NCBI GenBank assembly: GCA_900708905.1
Contig: CAADRB010000038.1
Location: forward strand, 321,892 to 385,891
Length of the DNA stretch: 64,000 nt
Reading direction: 5' to 3'
DNA from: Hymenolepis diminuta
Lineage: Eukaryota > Platyhelminthes > Cestoda > Cyclophyllidea > Hymenolepididae
The notes under the pieces were generated by a model. It made no database searches. It was given only the letters and a program-made list of their open reading frames with translations, and was not told the origin of the DNA. Each line of letters starts with the position of its first letter. Within the stretch, counting starts at the first letter, position 1. A program made the position numbers and the translations under genes. This document shows, piece after piece, positions 26,225-40,042 of the stretch.

Positions 26225-26480
26225 ATTTATTTAGTCCATTTAAACAAAAGGCCGTATCTAAGAAACGAAATGGACTTAAAATGCATAGCTTTAAATACGA
26301 AATTAATTTTGGAAGGGAGAAAGGCAAATTTGGAATTTTGATATTGAGACAAAGCTTTTGCTATAGTTCTAGTTACGGTTAGTGATTCCACGAGGCCTTT
26401 TAAAGGACGTAGCTGGAATTTCAAGGTAAGTGGATGAATATGTTGAAGATGCATGCCATCTAAAGTAAAGAATTTAAATT
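26225..26480 (+). repeat. R2 interspersed repeat, copy B
   Basis: CATTTAAACAAAAGGCCGTA, CATAGCTTTAAATACGAAAT, GGAAGGGAGAAAGGCAAATT and GAGACAAAGCTTTTG correspond to copy A. A 109-codon frame on the minus strand (26227-26556) covers this copy; it resembles no protein I recognise and may be a chance frame or a remnant of element coding. Confidence 0.55.
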
Positions 26481-28343
26481 CATTTAAATTTTTGTAATTT
26501 TGTTCTTCTTGTAAAGGGAAATTGGACATATACAAACTAGTAAATATTTTTTCCATGACGATATCAACTTTTAATTTTACGCTTTTCTTCCCATTTATAC
26601 TGAAAATGACGTTATATTACCAACTTGTTCATTTGAACTAGTTGATGATGATATATGCTGCATTTTCGTGCAAATTGATATATAGTGTCAGATTCTTAAA
26701 ACTTGTCTTCCTCCTTTTCTTCTATTACTATTTCGTTGATAATTTGGGATTGTTAGCTAGAGTTACGTTTTGAGTCAAAGTTATCTGACGATAGAAGAAA
26801 GCGTACACTCAAATTAATAGTTTGAAAGTTTGGGTAGCGGTACCACTTCCATCTTTAGAGCTACAGAACCACTTTCTATCAAATAGACTGGTTTGCAGGA
26901 TGGTACTAATTTGCATGTTTTTATAACTTGCCATGAAGTCTTTTTAATCTTGTTGATGTCTTTTTAATCAATGTTACTACTCAAATCAATTTCACAAACA
27001 ATCTCGACCTTATCCTGATCACTCAATGAATTTGGCAAAAAATCTGCAGAAAATGGATAAAGCGGATGGTTTCTATCTAAATGTTTAAAATACAAAATGT
27101 AGTAATCGCACTATCCAGTGTATTATTTACTTGTATAAATACCAATTCCCATAATAAAGATGATAACAATGGATATATTATTCATTTACATATATTTATG
27201 TTTTATGATAGCCAAATATTCTAATGGGTAGCCTTGAATTGTGAAATATTTACACCTGGACAATAATTATTCCTTGTGATGGAATCCAAATTACCGGTTT
27301 CCATCGCATCTCTCTTGTGCTATATTTATGTTTCTATTTAAGGTATAATCTTACCTATACTTAATGGATTGCTCACCTGATTTCAAAAATTTTCAATTAT
27401 TTCATGACGTATGGCACAAGAGTGGCAATTTGTAAATATTTCATCATGGTTTGCAACAGTTTGAGTCATTTCAAAAAAAGCATTTTTTGATTATAGCAAG
27501 AAGGATTCCAATTAGATCAAAAAATTTGTCTATCGAACTCTCTGAGACCTACCGACTTTGGCCAACATTCACCGTTGATAAAATTCGTATAGCCTGCTAT
27601 GAAGATTGAAGTGATACTGTCATCCAATTATTCAGAGGTTGTGAGATATCAAAAATATTTTGCAATGCTCTTAGACGATCATATAAATTGATTAAAGTTT
27701 TAATTCATTCAAATTGCCATCCTTTGTATCCACTGGTTACAATGGCAGCCAAAAGCATGCTCAAACTGAACCGTATGCTATATAAATACATCTCAAGCCA
27801 AGAAATTCTGTCGGGCAAGGAGGCACAAGAGTACCTGAACTTCGTTACTTTAAGAGCTAAGTCTTCACACTTTATTTTTTCAATTTGATGATTCGCTTAT
27901 CCAAACCAAATTTTAATACAGTTAACTGATAATTTTCTTTTGGTCTAACAAATTAAGCATAACAGAATTTGTTAATGCATTATTCCCAAGTATGCGACGG
28001 GAACACTTTTATTTTGACTTAATATGGACCTTAATTGACTTGCGTTTGCTATTGTAATTAAATCGAAATGAAGTTTACAATCAAGCTTTCCTTAATCCAT
28101 ATCTTTTGCTAGACTAAGATAAAATGTTGGTGAACATGATTTAAATTTCTCGCATGAAAAAATTGTATGTTTTTTCTTCAGATTCGAGCAAATTATGGAA
28201 TTTAAATTAATTTTGATATAAATGAATTGATTAAAACGTAGATTATAGCAGCGTGCGAATTTAACTGACCACGTCTGGTTATATAATAGGTAGTTTTTTG
28301 GAAAATATTATTTAAAACGTTGTGATTATCTCGATTTAAACAA
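26481..28343. other. Non-coding stretch
   Basis: AT-rich, no frame above 66 codons and nothing recognised. Confidence 0.6.
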
Positions 28344-28650
28344 CGATCATTATGCTTTCCCAATCTTTGGAAGAAAATGTACATTGGAGCCAGTCAATAA
28401 CCGTAGAATATCGTGGACAAGAATTTGTTTAGGAATTCGGTATTCATGAAAGTTGAACTTTGGAATGTGAGTCACCAAATTAGGAAATATTAACGCAGAC
28501 CAATTCCAAAAATCAACTGAGGTAAGGATATTTAATAATTTAAATTTACTTTCAACTTCTTTTCGATCCCCTCTCCTTATTATTTATTGGACTTACGGTT
28601 GGTATATATCAATTGCTTTCCTAAAATTGAAATTCCTATTTTTCGTTTTG
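28344..28650 (+). repeat. R1 interspersed repeat, copy 2
   Basis: It begins with a GATCATTATGC-like head, then CTTTGGAAGAAAATG, CCAGTCAATAA, CGTGGACAAGAATTTGTT and AAAAATCAACTGAGG in the same order as the other copies, and ends in a C/T-rich block at about 28560-28600. Confidence 0.65.
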
Positions 28651-28802
28651 CTGTGGAAAAATCAATTTATTTGATTAAAAGCTGAAAAACAGAAGCGTAA
28701 TTTTCGAATCAAAAATACGATTTGACAGGATGTGTAGTTTTCAAAATCGCTGGAAATTGTGAAATTTAAGCATTTCGATCTTGAAAGGTATTATTTATCG
28801 CA

Positions 28803-28826
28803 ATATCACTACGTGAGTAGTGATAT
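28803..28826. repeat. Perfect 10-bp stem, 4-base loop inverted repeat
   Basis: ATATCACTAC, loop GTGA, then the exact reverse complement GTAGTGATAT. It lies 150 bp after R1 copy 2. No U-tract or gene follows, so a terminator role is not suggested. Confidence 0.9.
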
Positions 28827-31800
28827 GCACCCCCATGTCTTGTAGTATGAGGGAGTGATTAGCTCGATTAGAACTCAGTTTGAAGGCTAGAGTGTGAAAA
28901 ATGCATCGGACGTGGGTACTTTAATAGTCTCCCTGATGCAATATGAACTGGAGCCCATAGAATTTAGACTATAAAGTCATTAAAGTACAATGAGAGGTAG
29001 TCAGAAAACCCACCACAATTTGTTGACAAAACTATTAGGATAATATACAAGCTTTTCTTCATGCAATATCAGTCATGTCCACTAGTAAAATATCTCCGTG
29101 TGAGGATTGACAAGTGTGGTTTATATGCACACTTATGGGTCACTTTTACAGGTTGCTGTTGCCAGCGTCTAAGCGATCCAGATCACCTGTTCTAATTCAT
29201 GTTATAACAGAAGAAGGGAAACACCTCATGCAGTGAACACTTAAAAAATCAAAGAGTGGTATCACTCCAATCTTAACTGATTTAAAACGGTTATTTGGCA
29301 CAAAGTAAAATAGAAGTAAAGTATTTATAGAGAAAATAATATTTTTAAACTCAAGTTAAAATAAAACGAAATGGATGGCACTTTTTAAAAATTGTGATTC
29401 TATGCTACGGTATTTTATTTCATTCTGAATGTAGTGGTTTTTTGAAATGCCCTTTTAGTGCCCTTGCATGTTTTGGACAGTTAACCTCTGTGAAATATTT
29501 CTTGTCTCATTTTATGAAACTTAAAACTTAAATTACGACATTATCCTGTGATGAATCGGTAATTATGCAACTAGAACGAATTAGCTTGCAAAACCATGGT
29601 TAAATAATCGAAAATTTCGGGGTTAATAGCCAAAACAGTTGCGAAATTACGCAAATACAAATAACCTTTTCCGTAACTCCGTAAACCAATGTTTAAAACT
29701 TTTCCACTCTAAATTCTCCAATTTTCTTCTATCGTCCAAATAATTTGATCTAGTTTGTTGAATTACGAAAACACAGTCAAGTGCAAACTTTGGGTCTTAA
29801 AAGTCGACGACTAGGATAATTTGTAACGTAGTTGAAATTATGTTTGACATACTCAAGGGACCCTAAATCGAATCGTGTTAAGCTGTAACGATTACAACTG
29901 TTCTGACAGACAGATCAGACACTTTTGATGACCATCATACTCAAAACGCCCTTGTTTAAAAGGGAATTTATCAAGTATTCAGACACTGAGAATCCAGAAA
30001 ACTGAATTTTCACCCGATTACTTTCGAACCTTAAGAATAGAATAGGGTGGACTCCTTTCAGACACCTCAGACCATGAAGATTTTGATAAAAAGAGGTCCT
30101 AATGGCAAATAGGGTGAGGTGAACATCTATGCTCTCAAAACTGAAATATTCACATTTCACTTTCATCTCCCTCAATAGGGTTGTATTGATGAAACTGACA
30201 GGATAATAAATCGGTAAATCAGATATTAGATGTTAACTCTGCTTAACTCGTTCCCATCAATACTGACAGAAAATCCAATTGAGGGTGTTTCAACTACGTA
30301 AGTCACGAGACCGAATCTCAAAGGGATAAGTGAGATAACAATTTTAAGTTTACCTCACTTGTAGCAGGTAATAAATACGAGTAAATAGAACGAATACTTA
30401 TATCAAAGCATCATATTATTGGAAGATGACCTCTATTTTTAATTATAAGTGGACCTTCTAAATTGAGCATTTTCTGAAGTTTAAACAAGTAGGCAACTGT
30501 ATTTCAAAAAGAACAAAAGGCCTTACATGAGGTAAAACCCATGGGTGTGTAAGACGCCAGCATCAGGTGAACGAAATTAAGAAATATTGAGAGAGGTAGA
30601 TGAAAAGGAAGAAATGGGAAAGGCATGTCTAACGGTAGTGTAAAAGCTGTTTAAAGATCTGTTATGGAAACTTAACTGTCAAGATGTTCTTATATCCCTC
30701 GATGAGACGTCCGCAAAATGACCAGTACTATTTAAAGGATAGGTAAAACTAGACAAGCATTAGCACTCTTTCATCCACCTAATCAGAATGGAACCGATAA
30801 GAGGATGTTAAAAGTACGGTATAAATAAGAATTTAATAGTCAAGTCTAGATATAATGAAAGTCATACATGTCTATAAGAGTATGAAAGACAGAATATTGG
30901 ATTAAGTAACATTAAAGAATACAAGAGTGAGTGGGAGCAATCATTTTGCCATAATGGCTGTTGCCTTATAGAGCAGCATAGGATCGTTGTCGGGTATGAT
31001 GAATGTCCTGGCTTCTTACTGGTCCACTTTTTGGCCTGCGAGCAGATAAGTGCTTCCTTATTGGCTATTAGGCGGCTAGATTAGCCCACTTTCAGTAGCT
31101 CACAAAGTCAACTAACATGACTCTAGTCCGTAAAGTCTATGATTGGTGTCGGGATGATCAACACATTCCGTAATTCGTCGCCAAATTACTAATCTTCCTA
31201 ATTAGTACGTGGGCGTATGATGCTATTAACAGTTTGGCCATGCATTGACCTTAACCGATAAGTATGCAAAAAGAAATATTCTCTGCCAATAGTATTTGTT
31301 AAAATTCTAAAACATCTTGGAGGTAATGTAAATGCAAATGTCGTTCTCCGATCATTTATATTTGATCTAAGTCATTTGTTGCTGCATTTGCCTTACACTA
31401 ACAGTTCAGCATTATGTAAAATCTAATAAATTGTGCAGACAATTAACCACATAAAAGAATACTTTTATATTATAATTATAACCACAGGAATGTAAGAAAG
31501 TCTTTCAATGTTTCACCATGCGGAAGGTGCAGAAAGAAAGTTTAATGAGGAAGGAATCGAAAGAGAGCGCAAAAAGCGTTACATCGTTTGATTTTTGATC
31601 TCATAATTAAATCTCAGTAATAATAATAATAAAACAGAAAACTATGTAGGAATTTTACTCTGTGAAATTTGGGAAAAATTGATCACTAAGTTGTTTTTTT
31701 CATAAATTTCCACTAAATAATATAAAGTGTATATATTCAGTATTCCAATTTCGTAAAGTAACCACTTAAAACAAATTTCCGATAAGATGACTATCTTTTT

Positions 31801-32029
31801 TCTTTTAGAACCAAATTTTAATAGGTACAGTATAAATAAATGGATAGATTTCAAGATTATTATCGAAGACGCTATAAACTCAGGTGGCAATAAACTAATG
31901 AACAAAAACCCCATTAGAACGACCATTAGAAACTGGTAATTACGGCAAATAAAAATAATGATGAAACAATAATTTCTTGATTTAATTATACTGTGAACCT
32001 TGATGAAGCCAACTCTTTCTTCCACATTT

Positions 32030-32065
32030 NNNNNNNNNNNNNNNNNNNNNNNNNNNNNNNNNNNN
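32030..32065. other. 36-base N gap
   Basis: The only sizeable assembly gap. The 144-residue minus-strand frame that crosses it depends on the N bases and is not supported. Confidence 0.98.
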
Positions 32066-32384
32066 AAAACTATCATCTAGTCTTAAGAATTTTTATGCTC
32101 TCAAGATTAAAATTAAATCGTAATATGTATATATGTATATGCTAATCTTTGTTTGAGATAACCTACTACCTGAGATACTACTTACAAAGACCTAAACATA
32201 TATCCAATCTGACCTGTCTCTCTCACATTTCGCAAGCCTTAAATATCAAAATCTACAATTCTGGCTCCCTTCCTGATCACAACCTATCTTGGATATTAAC
32301 CTTTCCCAATCAATTAAAAAAAATATAAAATTAAATTAACAAGCTTTAGTGAAACTAAACGAAACAATTTTCGATATTGACACC

Positions 32385-32540
32385 TAGGGATGCACATGCG
32401 TGTCCTCTAAGCTAGAGGTTATGAAATCAACGTTCATTGGAGCGCATCACTTGATGTGGATGGCTGGGTTAGTGTAGTTAACGAGTGGGGTGGTAGAATA
32501 TCAATCTTTTTTGGGAACGACCACGGGACACCTTACTCCA
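32385..32540 (+). repeat. tRNA-like SINE relic, copy B
   Basis: CTAGAGGTTATGAAATCAAC then GTTCATTGGAGCGCATC aligns with the B-box region of copy A (TTAGAGGTCACGGATTCGATG, then TCCATTGGTGCATACC). A TGG...GGTAGAAT stretch follows, as in copy C. Confidence 0.5.
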
Positions 32541-33090
32541 CTTCTGGTAATAACTGAGTTGTAAAATAGCTGTAAATATAATGCTCTAAAGCAGAAGCAA
32601 ATTATATGTAATAGATAATTAATTTTTTATTGTAGATTTGCTATTATCTTTTCCCTAGAATAAATATTTAGATAAATTATTTAGTATTTTCTCCAAACGA
32701 AATTAAAATTATTTTTTACATTTTTTTCCACTATTATTTAAAATGATGCCCATCTCTTAAATTGTTTGCATGAACTAATTTTAATTATGTCATACTGTAC
32801 ATATCTCAAGTTGTACGGTAATTATTTTTCAATTTAGCAACGAGAACGACCAGATTTTACATAATAGGCCACGTGTCATGCGACATAGTCCATATTTCAG
32901 CATTTGACTCCTCATAATCGGAGTTAATGTCGGTGATTTTCAGAGCGTATTGAATGCTTGATTAGTTTGAGTGGTTAATCATGCTGCTATCGCATTTCTA
33001 CTTAATAATATATATTAGATTATTGTGCCTTCACTAGAAGCCCATCTTCATTAAAAAGGTAATCAGTAGACATTGGACATTGCAGACATG

Positions 33091-33190
33091 CTCCGATTAA
33101 TCACTTGTTAAACCTTCCGTTAACCAATTTTGGTTACTTCCACAATTAAAACTTGTAATTTTATGTATTGCCGTGGGTAATAATACTAAT
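33091..33190 (+). repeat. R1 interspersed repeat, copy 3 (3' part only)
   Basis: Only the 3' portion is seen: CTTCCGTTAACCAATTTTGG, then CACAATTA and TGCCGTGGGTAATAATAC. It matches the end of the copy at 60,018-60,245 closely, including CCGTGGGTARTAAT. Confidence 0.6.
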
Positions 33191-36100
33191 AAAATATTGA
33201 GTGTTTGGTTATGCTCTCTCTTTAAATACTGGCAAAGATATTTTAGTTTCATTTGAGATGACTAATTCATTTAAGTTTTTCACTTTATGTTAGCTTACTT
33301 ATTCTCATAAATTTACTCAAATCAGCTAATGACTGGTTTCTATCGTGATACGAAATTTAATAACTGATGATGAAATATGGCTTGTTAGCTGAATTGTAAG
33401 AAAGTATATAAGCTATTTGTAAAGATTGAAGCTTTTATTTTACGTCACAATATTAGTTTATGACGGCACTTTTTAACGGTATTAAATTAACCCGGGTATT
33501 AAATTCAGCAAATTTGGACGTGAAATTGAATCGAATATTATTATGCTCAAACATTCTTTATTAAATTTTGAAGTTTCATAGCACACATAATGAAATTTTC
33601 TTTAAATTCGGATAAAATAAAACAGAATTTTTACCTTTTCCGAAATAGTATCGTGTTAGTATCGGGCTTCTGATAATACCCTTTACATATGAAGATAAGA
33701 TCACGGGTAAATTTCCGTTCTCCATAAGTTTACAAGTGTACAGTTAATAAACAACAATTTTGCATTCATGAAAGAGCAAGAGGAAAAAGATTTAACTTCA
33801 TATCACTGATAAGACTATTTTTATTAACATAAGAATTGGCGGAATTCAAGTAGAAATGATTTCGGGTTTTAATATATATATTTCTAATTAACTTTAAGAA
33901 TAGGGATAATTGATATAAAAAACCGCTGATTTAAAGTACTGTAAACTCGAAAAAATTTATTATAAAACCGAATTTGTGAGGAGAAAGTAAAGAATAATGA
34001 TGCGCAAACATTCAAATTTGAAGTGTTCCAGAATAATTTTGGCTCGTTCTTGGTTGAATTTAAGTGTCTTTAAAGGTCTTCTTATATTACAATTTAATAT
34101 AGCAATAAAACGTACCCAATACAGTCTACGTAGCTCCTGTATGATTGCTGAGTGTCAACTGAGCTAATACTGCGATTGCAGTTACTCAGATTTGGTAGGA
34201 AGAAGTGCTATAACGTAACCACCTAGGAGTTCTGGTAGTAATCTCGCAGAGCCAACAATCTAGAAAACTCGGTAATATAGCAACTTAACACAGAAGCTAA
34301 TAACCCATGGCAGATAAGAGGGCACGTTATAGTCAACACGAGTGTATTCACGAAACTTACTCTCAATTGGTATCAGCTTAAACAAATAAGAATAATTATT
34401 AAGTGTCTTTTGTCGGTGAAAAAATAAGGAAAGAAATTATTTTTTATTCATAGAAGAAATATTGGGAGCGGAGGAAAATAATTGTCATTTCTCCCAGCAG
34501 AAGAAAAATGCCCAATATCAAAAAATAATTAATTATTTGTCAGTTTAGCAGCTTATATAACTACGAATTGTCTGCCTAGTAAGTAGTTTTGTAACATTGA
34601 CGAGACTTATTATCCCAGAGCGAACAAAAAGTAGTAATTAAACAACATGAATTCTTATGAGAATTCTCCTTTGCATTCTGCCTGTTAAATTAGAATGTGC
34701 AGTTTGAGCGACAAGAATCGACTTTAATGAGCTTTTCAACTCTGATAAATCAGTCGCAACAAAGACTTTTGTTGAGATTTTCTAATACATTTCTGATGTA
34801 TTTGGGCGCTAAAACTTCAATTCATCCGCACTTCTCGTATTAAAAATATCAATTTTACGCATCAGCTTTAAAGATATGCAAAAGTTTATTAATCATGCTT
34901 GAACAGTTTCACGGAATAACTAGTTTTTTCTTTTAATTTCTCGTGTCCCACTTTCTGTTTATGACCCGTCTATTAAAACGATTACAGTCAGGATCCATAA
35001 AACTGAGAATTTCCTTGTGCTTAACAAAACATAAGTTTTCAGATTTACGATATTGGGGTGTGTAGGCAAGCAGCGCTGTAGGCTAGTCATCCCTAGCTTT
35101 ATGGTTAACAGCTTAAAATTACGAACATTCCAGTTAGCAACTCAATTAAACGGCAATATAAGCTAGAAAAGGAGAGAGTTATTTCTACTAGTATTAATTT
35201 TTGAGTTATTTATCATGTGGAATAGCTAAAATTAATGATGTTTTGCATGAAGAGCGAAAAGGTACAAATTACGCCACTTAACTATTTGAAATACCCCCAT
35301 CCGGTAAATGGTACAAAATGTACAGCAAAGTTAAGCTAACCTATCACAAAGCGAGTTCAGACTTAAATTTTAGTTAATTTAAAATGAACCCCTGTAACAC
35401 GTAATTACAAAATTCTACCTTCAAAAACTTCAATTATTTATAAGTATTTAGAAGATGGTTTCCTGAATTATCCTTCACCTATTCATTTAAAATGATAACA
35501 TGGTGAGTTTTTAATGATAATGCTTTTAATAAAATACAAAATATATTTATATAATATAGGCACTTTTGCAACTTTTATTTATAAATTTTCATCAATTTTT
35601 TTGTCATTATCAACAGATTTTGTTTTAATATACATTTTCAATCATATTTGTATCATTAACTGACTTTCAAATCTTGATAGGAATCATTTCTTTGTTGCAA
35701 AGACTGCAATAAAAGACTGCTCCAGAGTATTTTTTTCCCAAAAATAGAAATCTCTGCGTTTTGTTGTTTAAAAACGAATATTTTAGAGACAGATTTCAAA
35801 TTTTGATAACAGTTTGCTGGTAAAATATTTATACACCCGTAACTTATTTGTAAATTAACTTGTAAGACAAATTTTAGAGCATTACAAAAGGCTGCACTCA
35901 AATAAGGTATATATAATATGCATATGATTCAGTGATATATGTAACTTGCAAAATCACGTTCAATGAGCTGAAGTACTTGCATAAACTGATGAACATCCTT
36001 TCCGTATTTTGATGTTCCTAGTGTTTACGGTTAACTTGCATTAGCAGCATCGACTTGCAAAAACCGGTTCTAGAGGCCATACTTATGAAAGCAAATTTTC

Positions 36101-36679
36101 AGTCGTGCATATTTTTTCCCTATTTTACACTGCACAGAGCAGTTCTGAATTGATAAAGGCGATAAAAAAGCTAACATTCAGTAACAAACAGTGCAGAAGT
36201 GTGATTATATTGTCTATTTCCTCTTTAACAACTTGGCTCATTCGACATGAACATTTTTTAGGCTAAAAGAGTGTGTTAACTTTCAAGTGGTAGCTAGTGC
36301 TGCCCATACTAGAGGGAATCAGTGGTAGCTCAAGTTAACACTTATCTTTCTTATCTTAGTAAATTATCAAATGCTGTAAAGTTCGTGTCTTAACTACGGA
36401 ATTCCAATTTAAAACGCTGTAAAAGATAAACATGGTCTGTTTCAGATCATTGCCGCTGAATTAATTTTCCGTCAAATTAGTTGCAAAATAGTTGCACTCA
36501 ACCCAAGTAAAGAGCAATGAATACTTTTCTTAATGGACGCTTTTGAAAAATGTTCTTGAGCAAAATAAAAGGGTTACATTTACAATGTAAAATGCATGAA
36601 CGCGGTTTGTGATTGCCCCTTTAATGAAGATTTTTTAAACAAATAATGTATTTTAATTTTTGTTATTAGCCCTGCTATC

Positions 36680-37010
36680 ATGAAAGATCATTCCGCTCTT
36701 CAACCTTTGGGAGAAAAATTTGATTGAATTTTTGAAACCGACCGTCATAAATAGACCACAGGTCAATAAACATTGCATACTGTGGACAAGAATTTGTTCG
36801 ATAATCCAGGTAGTGAATCATGAACCTTAAATTTTATAATGTGAACTACCCATCAGGCAAATATTGTGCAAATTGAATCCGGGAATCAGATACTAGGATT
36901 TGTTTTTGGCTTTAGATATTTTCGACTCCTTCCTCTTATCATTTATGATACTTATTGTTAACCTATTTCATTTGCAATTCCACCACGAAAATTTTAAGGT
37001 TCCTCAATTG
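36680..37010 (+). repeat. R1 interspersed repeat, copy 4
   Basis: It shows the full order of blocks: GATCATTCCGCTCTTC head, CTTTGGGAGAAAAATTTGATTG, ACCGACCGTCATAA, GGTCAATAAACATTGCATAC, TGTGGACAAGAATTTGTTCG, GGCAAATATTGTGCAAATTG and a TCCTCTTATCATTTATG block followed by TTGTTAACC. Confidence 0.7.
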
Positions 37011-38924
37011 AAAAGAACCTCACTACATTGTGTAGGAATTAGAATATAAAATGAGACAAGAGAAATACAACAGATGGTAAAGATATCAATCTTTCTCGGG
37101 AAATTTTGTCAAGATTTTGAGCAATATAAAACTTTTCAACAGCTGATTATTAAATATGACCAGTAAGGGATACAGAAAGTTAAATAATGATTATAACAAT
37201 CCCCGTCCTTGGATTTTTGAGTTCTGAATAATGGATATTATATTTAAAAATATTCCAATTCGTTTGAATCCGAGAAAACTCATGCTGCTGGTTAGTCGCA
37301 TTCCGTTCTGTAGTTTTTTTCAAATCATTTTCATATTTCATTGAAAACGCTATAGCACTAAAATACTGTTTGTGGTACCATGATTTTGCCTCATAAAAGA
37401 AAGACACTAATCACTGGCCTTCTATAGCAGTATTAACTCCTTAGAGTAATAGAGAATATTTAAAAAATGTAATGACTCAATTAAAAGTAACCATTGCCCA
37501 GTGGAATAAGAGAAAATCCCAATTATTAATGCAGTGGAACCACCGGAGAAAAGAATGTCTCCTCCTAGTTAAACATTACAATCCTATTATTAAAGTTTAA
37601 GCGTTGGCTGACCAATAGGGTGCAATTACGGAATATTGTATGTAGGAAATTTGCGAATTGTAGAGTATTAATGACCGGAAGTGACCAGATCAGCTCAAAT
37701 CAAAATGACATTAAATTTTCTCCAAATCTTCTTCCTGTGTTGAAAATTTATTTCCCACCCTGTAAAAGTAATCCTTCTCCCTTCACAGACTTCAATTCTC
37801 ACTACTGTCAATTATAAAATTTTCTGCGTTGATTAGCTATTGAAGCTTGGTGTAATTATCGTTAAAATAAAATGTGATCTATGTAATCTATGTAAATTGT
37901 CTTGATTTATCTGCCAAGGTATATATACTTGAATAGAATAATTAAAAGAACAAAATAAACAGGGGGAAATAAATTTCTTCCAAAAATCTTACAGCAGACA
38001 CTTAAATTCTTTTTAATTCAAAAGTCATAGTATTTGAAGAATTATAAAAAATTTGACATGAAAATTTTTGCTTGCTCAATCTATCTGCACTCCTTAAACT
38101 GGATGACTATTTAAGTGTTTAATCGTTGTTAAGTTTCAATAAAATTGCAGAGGTATCAAATGGATTAAAACTTCTAACGCCCAAGAATAGGCATTTGCGA
38201 AGAGAAATTTTGCTCATTACTATCTCATTATTTTGAAAACCATTGTATATCTGTAGTTAGATGTGTGGATTTCTCAAATTCCCATTTATTAATAATACAC
38301 TTAAATTGAGGCTTTAGAGGTAGGAAGTCAAATAATGCATAAACATTTATTAAGGGCTTTTATCCTATTCTAATCAATGCAATACGAAGTGTGGTGGATT
38401 ATGCATAAGGTTTTTATAATATTAAATAGGACGCCGATTGACGTTGATCTCACTAACAGGGAGACATTCTCTGGGAGTCTCATAATTCTACATTTTACCC
38501 TTTCCATTATATTGAATTCATTGATTAACTCAGATATTGATCAACTATCTGTTAACATATCATACTTTTAATTTAACCTAAAAGATATTTACCCTCTCTC
38601 CCGATTCCTAATTATAAGGTTCGTTAACACAGGTAGTTAAGCGGTTTTGGGGATAGGTTTTTAGCCATTCCGCGCTTTACGGTTTGCAATTTAGTGTTGT
38701 GAGCATTCTTTTTCATTAAAAGAAAGCATTGATCCTATATCGCAAGGTGTTTTAATTTAAGGGAACTATTTGCTAATTATTTTGATATGATGATTAAAAT
38801 TTATATTAATGTGAGTTAGGAATCGTTTATGAACTTTATGACAATCCCCAGAAGATAGAACAGTAATAGGACATTCGAAAACATATTATCATTGTTCCCA
38901 AACCCGTCCAGGAGAGCATTTTCC

Positions 38925-39110
38925 TACGCTCACCTTAGTTTGAGGATGGCGTGAAGGAGCTACCTTGGTGAGTATCTCGAATTCTACCAGCCCCATTTTA
39001 TTAGCCGCACTTAACTAGTGCGATTAATTATTCCACTCACTGAGTGTACATCGATAACCACAGCCATGCTCTTTAGCCGCTGTATCACCAAGTTATACTT
39101 CTCCTAGATT
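38925..39110 (-). repeat. tRNA-like SINE relic, copy C
   Basis: On the minus strand it shares GGTTATCGATGTACACTCAG, a GTGAGTGGAATAATTAATCG stretch and GAATTCGAGATACTCACC with copy A in the same order, and then a TAGCTCC near the end. Its head is shorter than that of copy A. It lies about 200 bp upstream of the candidate CCAAT promoter. Confidence 0.55.
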
Positions 39111-39289
39111 CATTTGGAAAGTTGAAATAATAAGATTATTTAACTAAAGTTTACCTCAAATGAAATATAAAATTAACTAAACATCAGCGTTTCTTATTAA
39201 TTGAATTATATAACAAAGGCATATTTTTCTAAAATTAGATTTTATAGCAATAAATATTATGAAATAAATCTGATAGACCACGAATTACA

Positions 39290-39482
39290 AATGCGGCCTT
39301 AAAATGATCGATAGATATCGGTTGCCATTTGCAAAGTGGTCGGCCAATCCCATGCAGCTATATCAGCAGACGCTGATTGGCTAGCCCATTATTTCTAAAC
39401 CATTGGCTCAGCTGATTCCCTTTTCGCAGTTAACACATACGGAAGTAGAAGTGTATAGGCCCTCGCATCCAGCCACGTAAGT
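39290..39482 (+). promoter_or_regulatory. Candidate promoter with three CCAAT boxes and a downstream splice donor
   Basis: Three CCAAT-type boxes occur at 39344-39348 (forward), 39376-39380 and 39402-39406 (both as ATTGG), spaced 32 and 26 bases apart, as seen in NF-Y-driven promoters. An ETS-like ACGGAAGT follows at about 39439-39446. The stretch is richer in CpG than its surroundings. A consensus donor GTAAGT lies at 39477-39482. The next plus-strand gene is the receptor, whose leader acceptor ends at 43680, so this could be its promoter and first exon with an intron of about 4.2 kb. That link is inferred. Confidence 0.35.
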
Positions 39483-40042
39483 TTATGCCAATTTCTTACC
39501 TTTAAGGTCTAGATTCTACATTTACTCTTTTCTATACTGGATAAGATGCTTCAAATAACCTGTAAGAATTAGAAACTCGTCCAAGACAGATATATAAAAA
39601 AGCAGTAGATCTCGGAAAACATTCCACACCATTATGCATGAAATCTTCTAGTTACGTCTCTCTATTTGATGTTTAAATAACGGAGATACACCTGACTCTT
39701 TTAGTCAAGAAATGTTTAAATACTGATCAGTTTGAACCAAAGAAATATCCATTTAGGGCAAATTCGAATAAGTGATAACTTGCAGTAATGTTTTCAATCA
39801 TTTGAAATAAAAATGATTTTTATTGATGTCCAGTAAAATTGTTTCTGCTTATATCCTATTTTATTCCGGTTCTTAAATAATTTTCCTACAACCTTTGTGA
39901 AAGTTCTGTGTAAAAATTATTTGTGTTAAATACTTACGTGTGCACAAATAAATATTATTAGGGTGTATCGAATTGCAAACAAGTACAAACTTGACATCCT
40001 CGTCTAAGTTTATTGAAAAAGGTTAATTGTCTTTTCAAATAA

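Larger units (their letters stand above)
28651..32384. other. Non-coding stretch with assembly gap
   Basis: Contains a 10-bp-stem hairpin, a GC-richer area at about 30,930-31,180 with two ATTGG boxes, and the N gap. The 86-codon minus-strand frame at 29915-30175 has no recognisable domain. Confidence 0.55.
32541..38924. other. Non-coding stretch with two R1 copies
   Basis: Very AT-rich outside the R1 copies. A GC-richer island at about 34,110-34,340 could be another old repeat, but I could not match it. An 81-codon minus-strand frame at 35656-35901 looks weakly coding but has no known domain. Confidence 0.55.

Noticed and set aside
31642..32076. 144-codon minus-strand frame
   Set aside because: It spans the N gap, its N-terminus is read through unknown bases, and the rest is AT-driven hydrophobic sequence.
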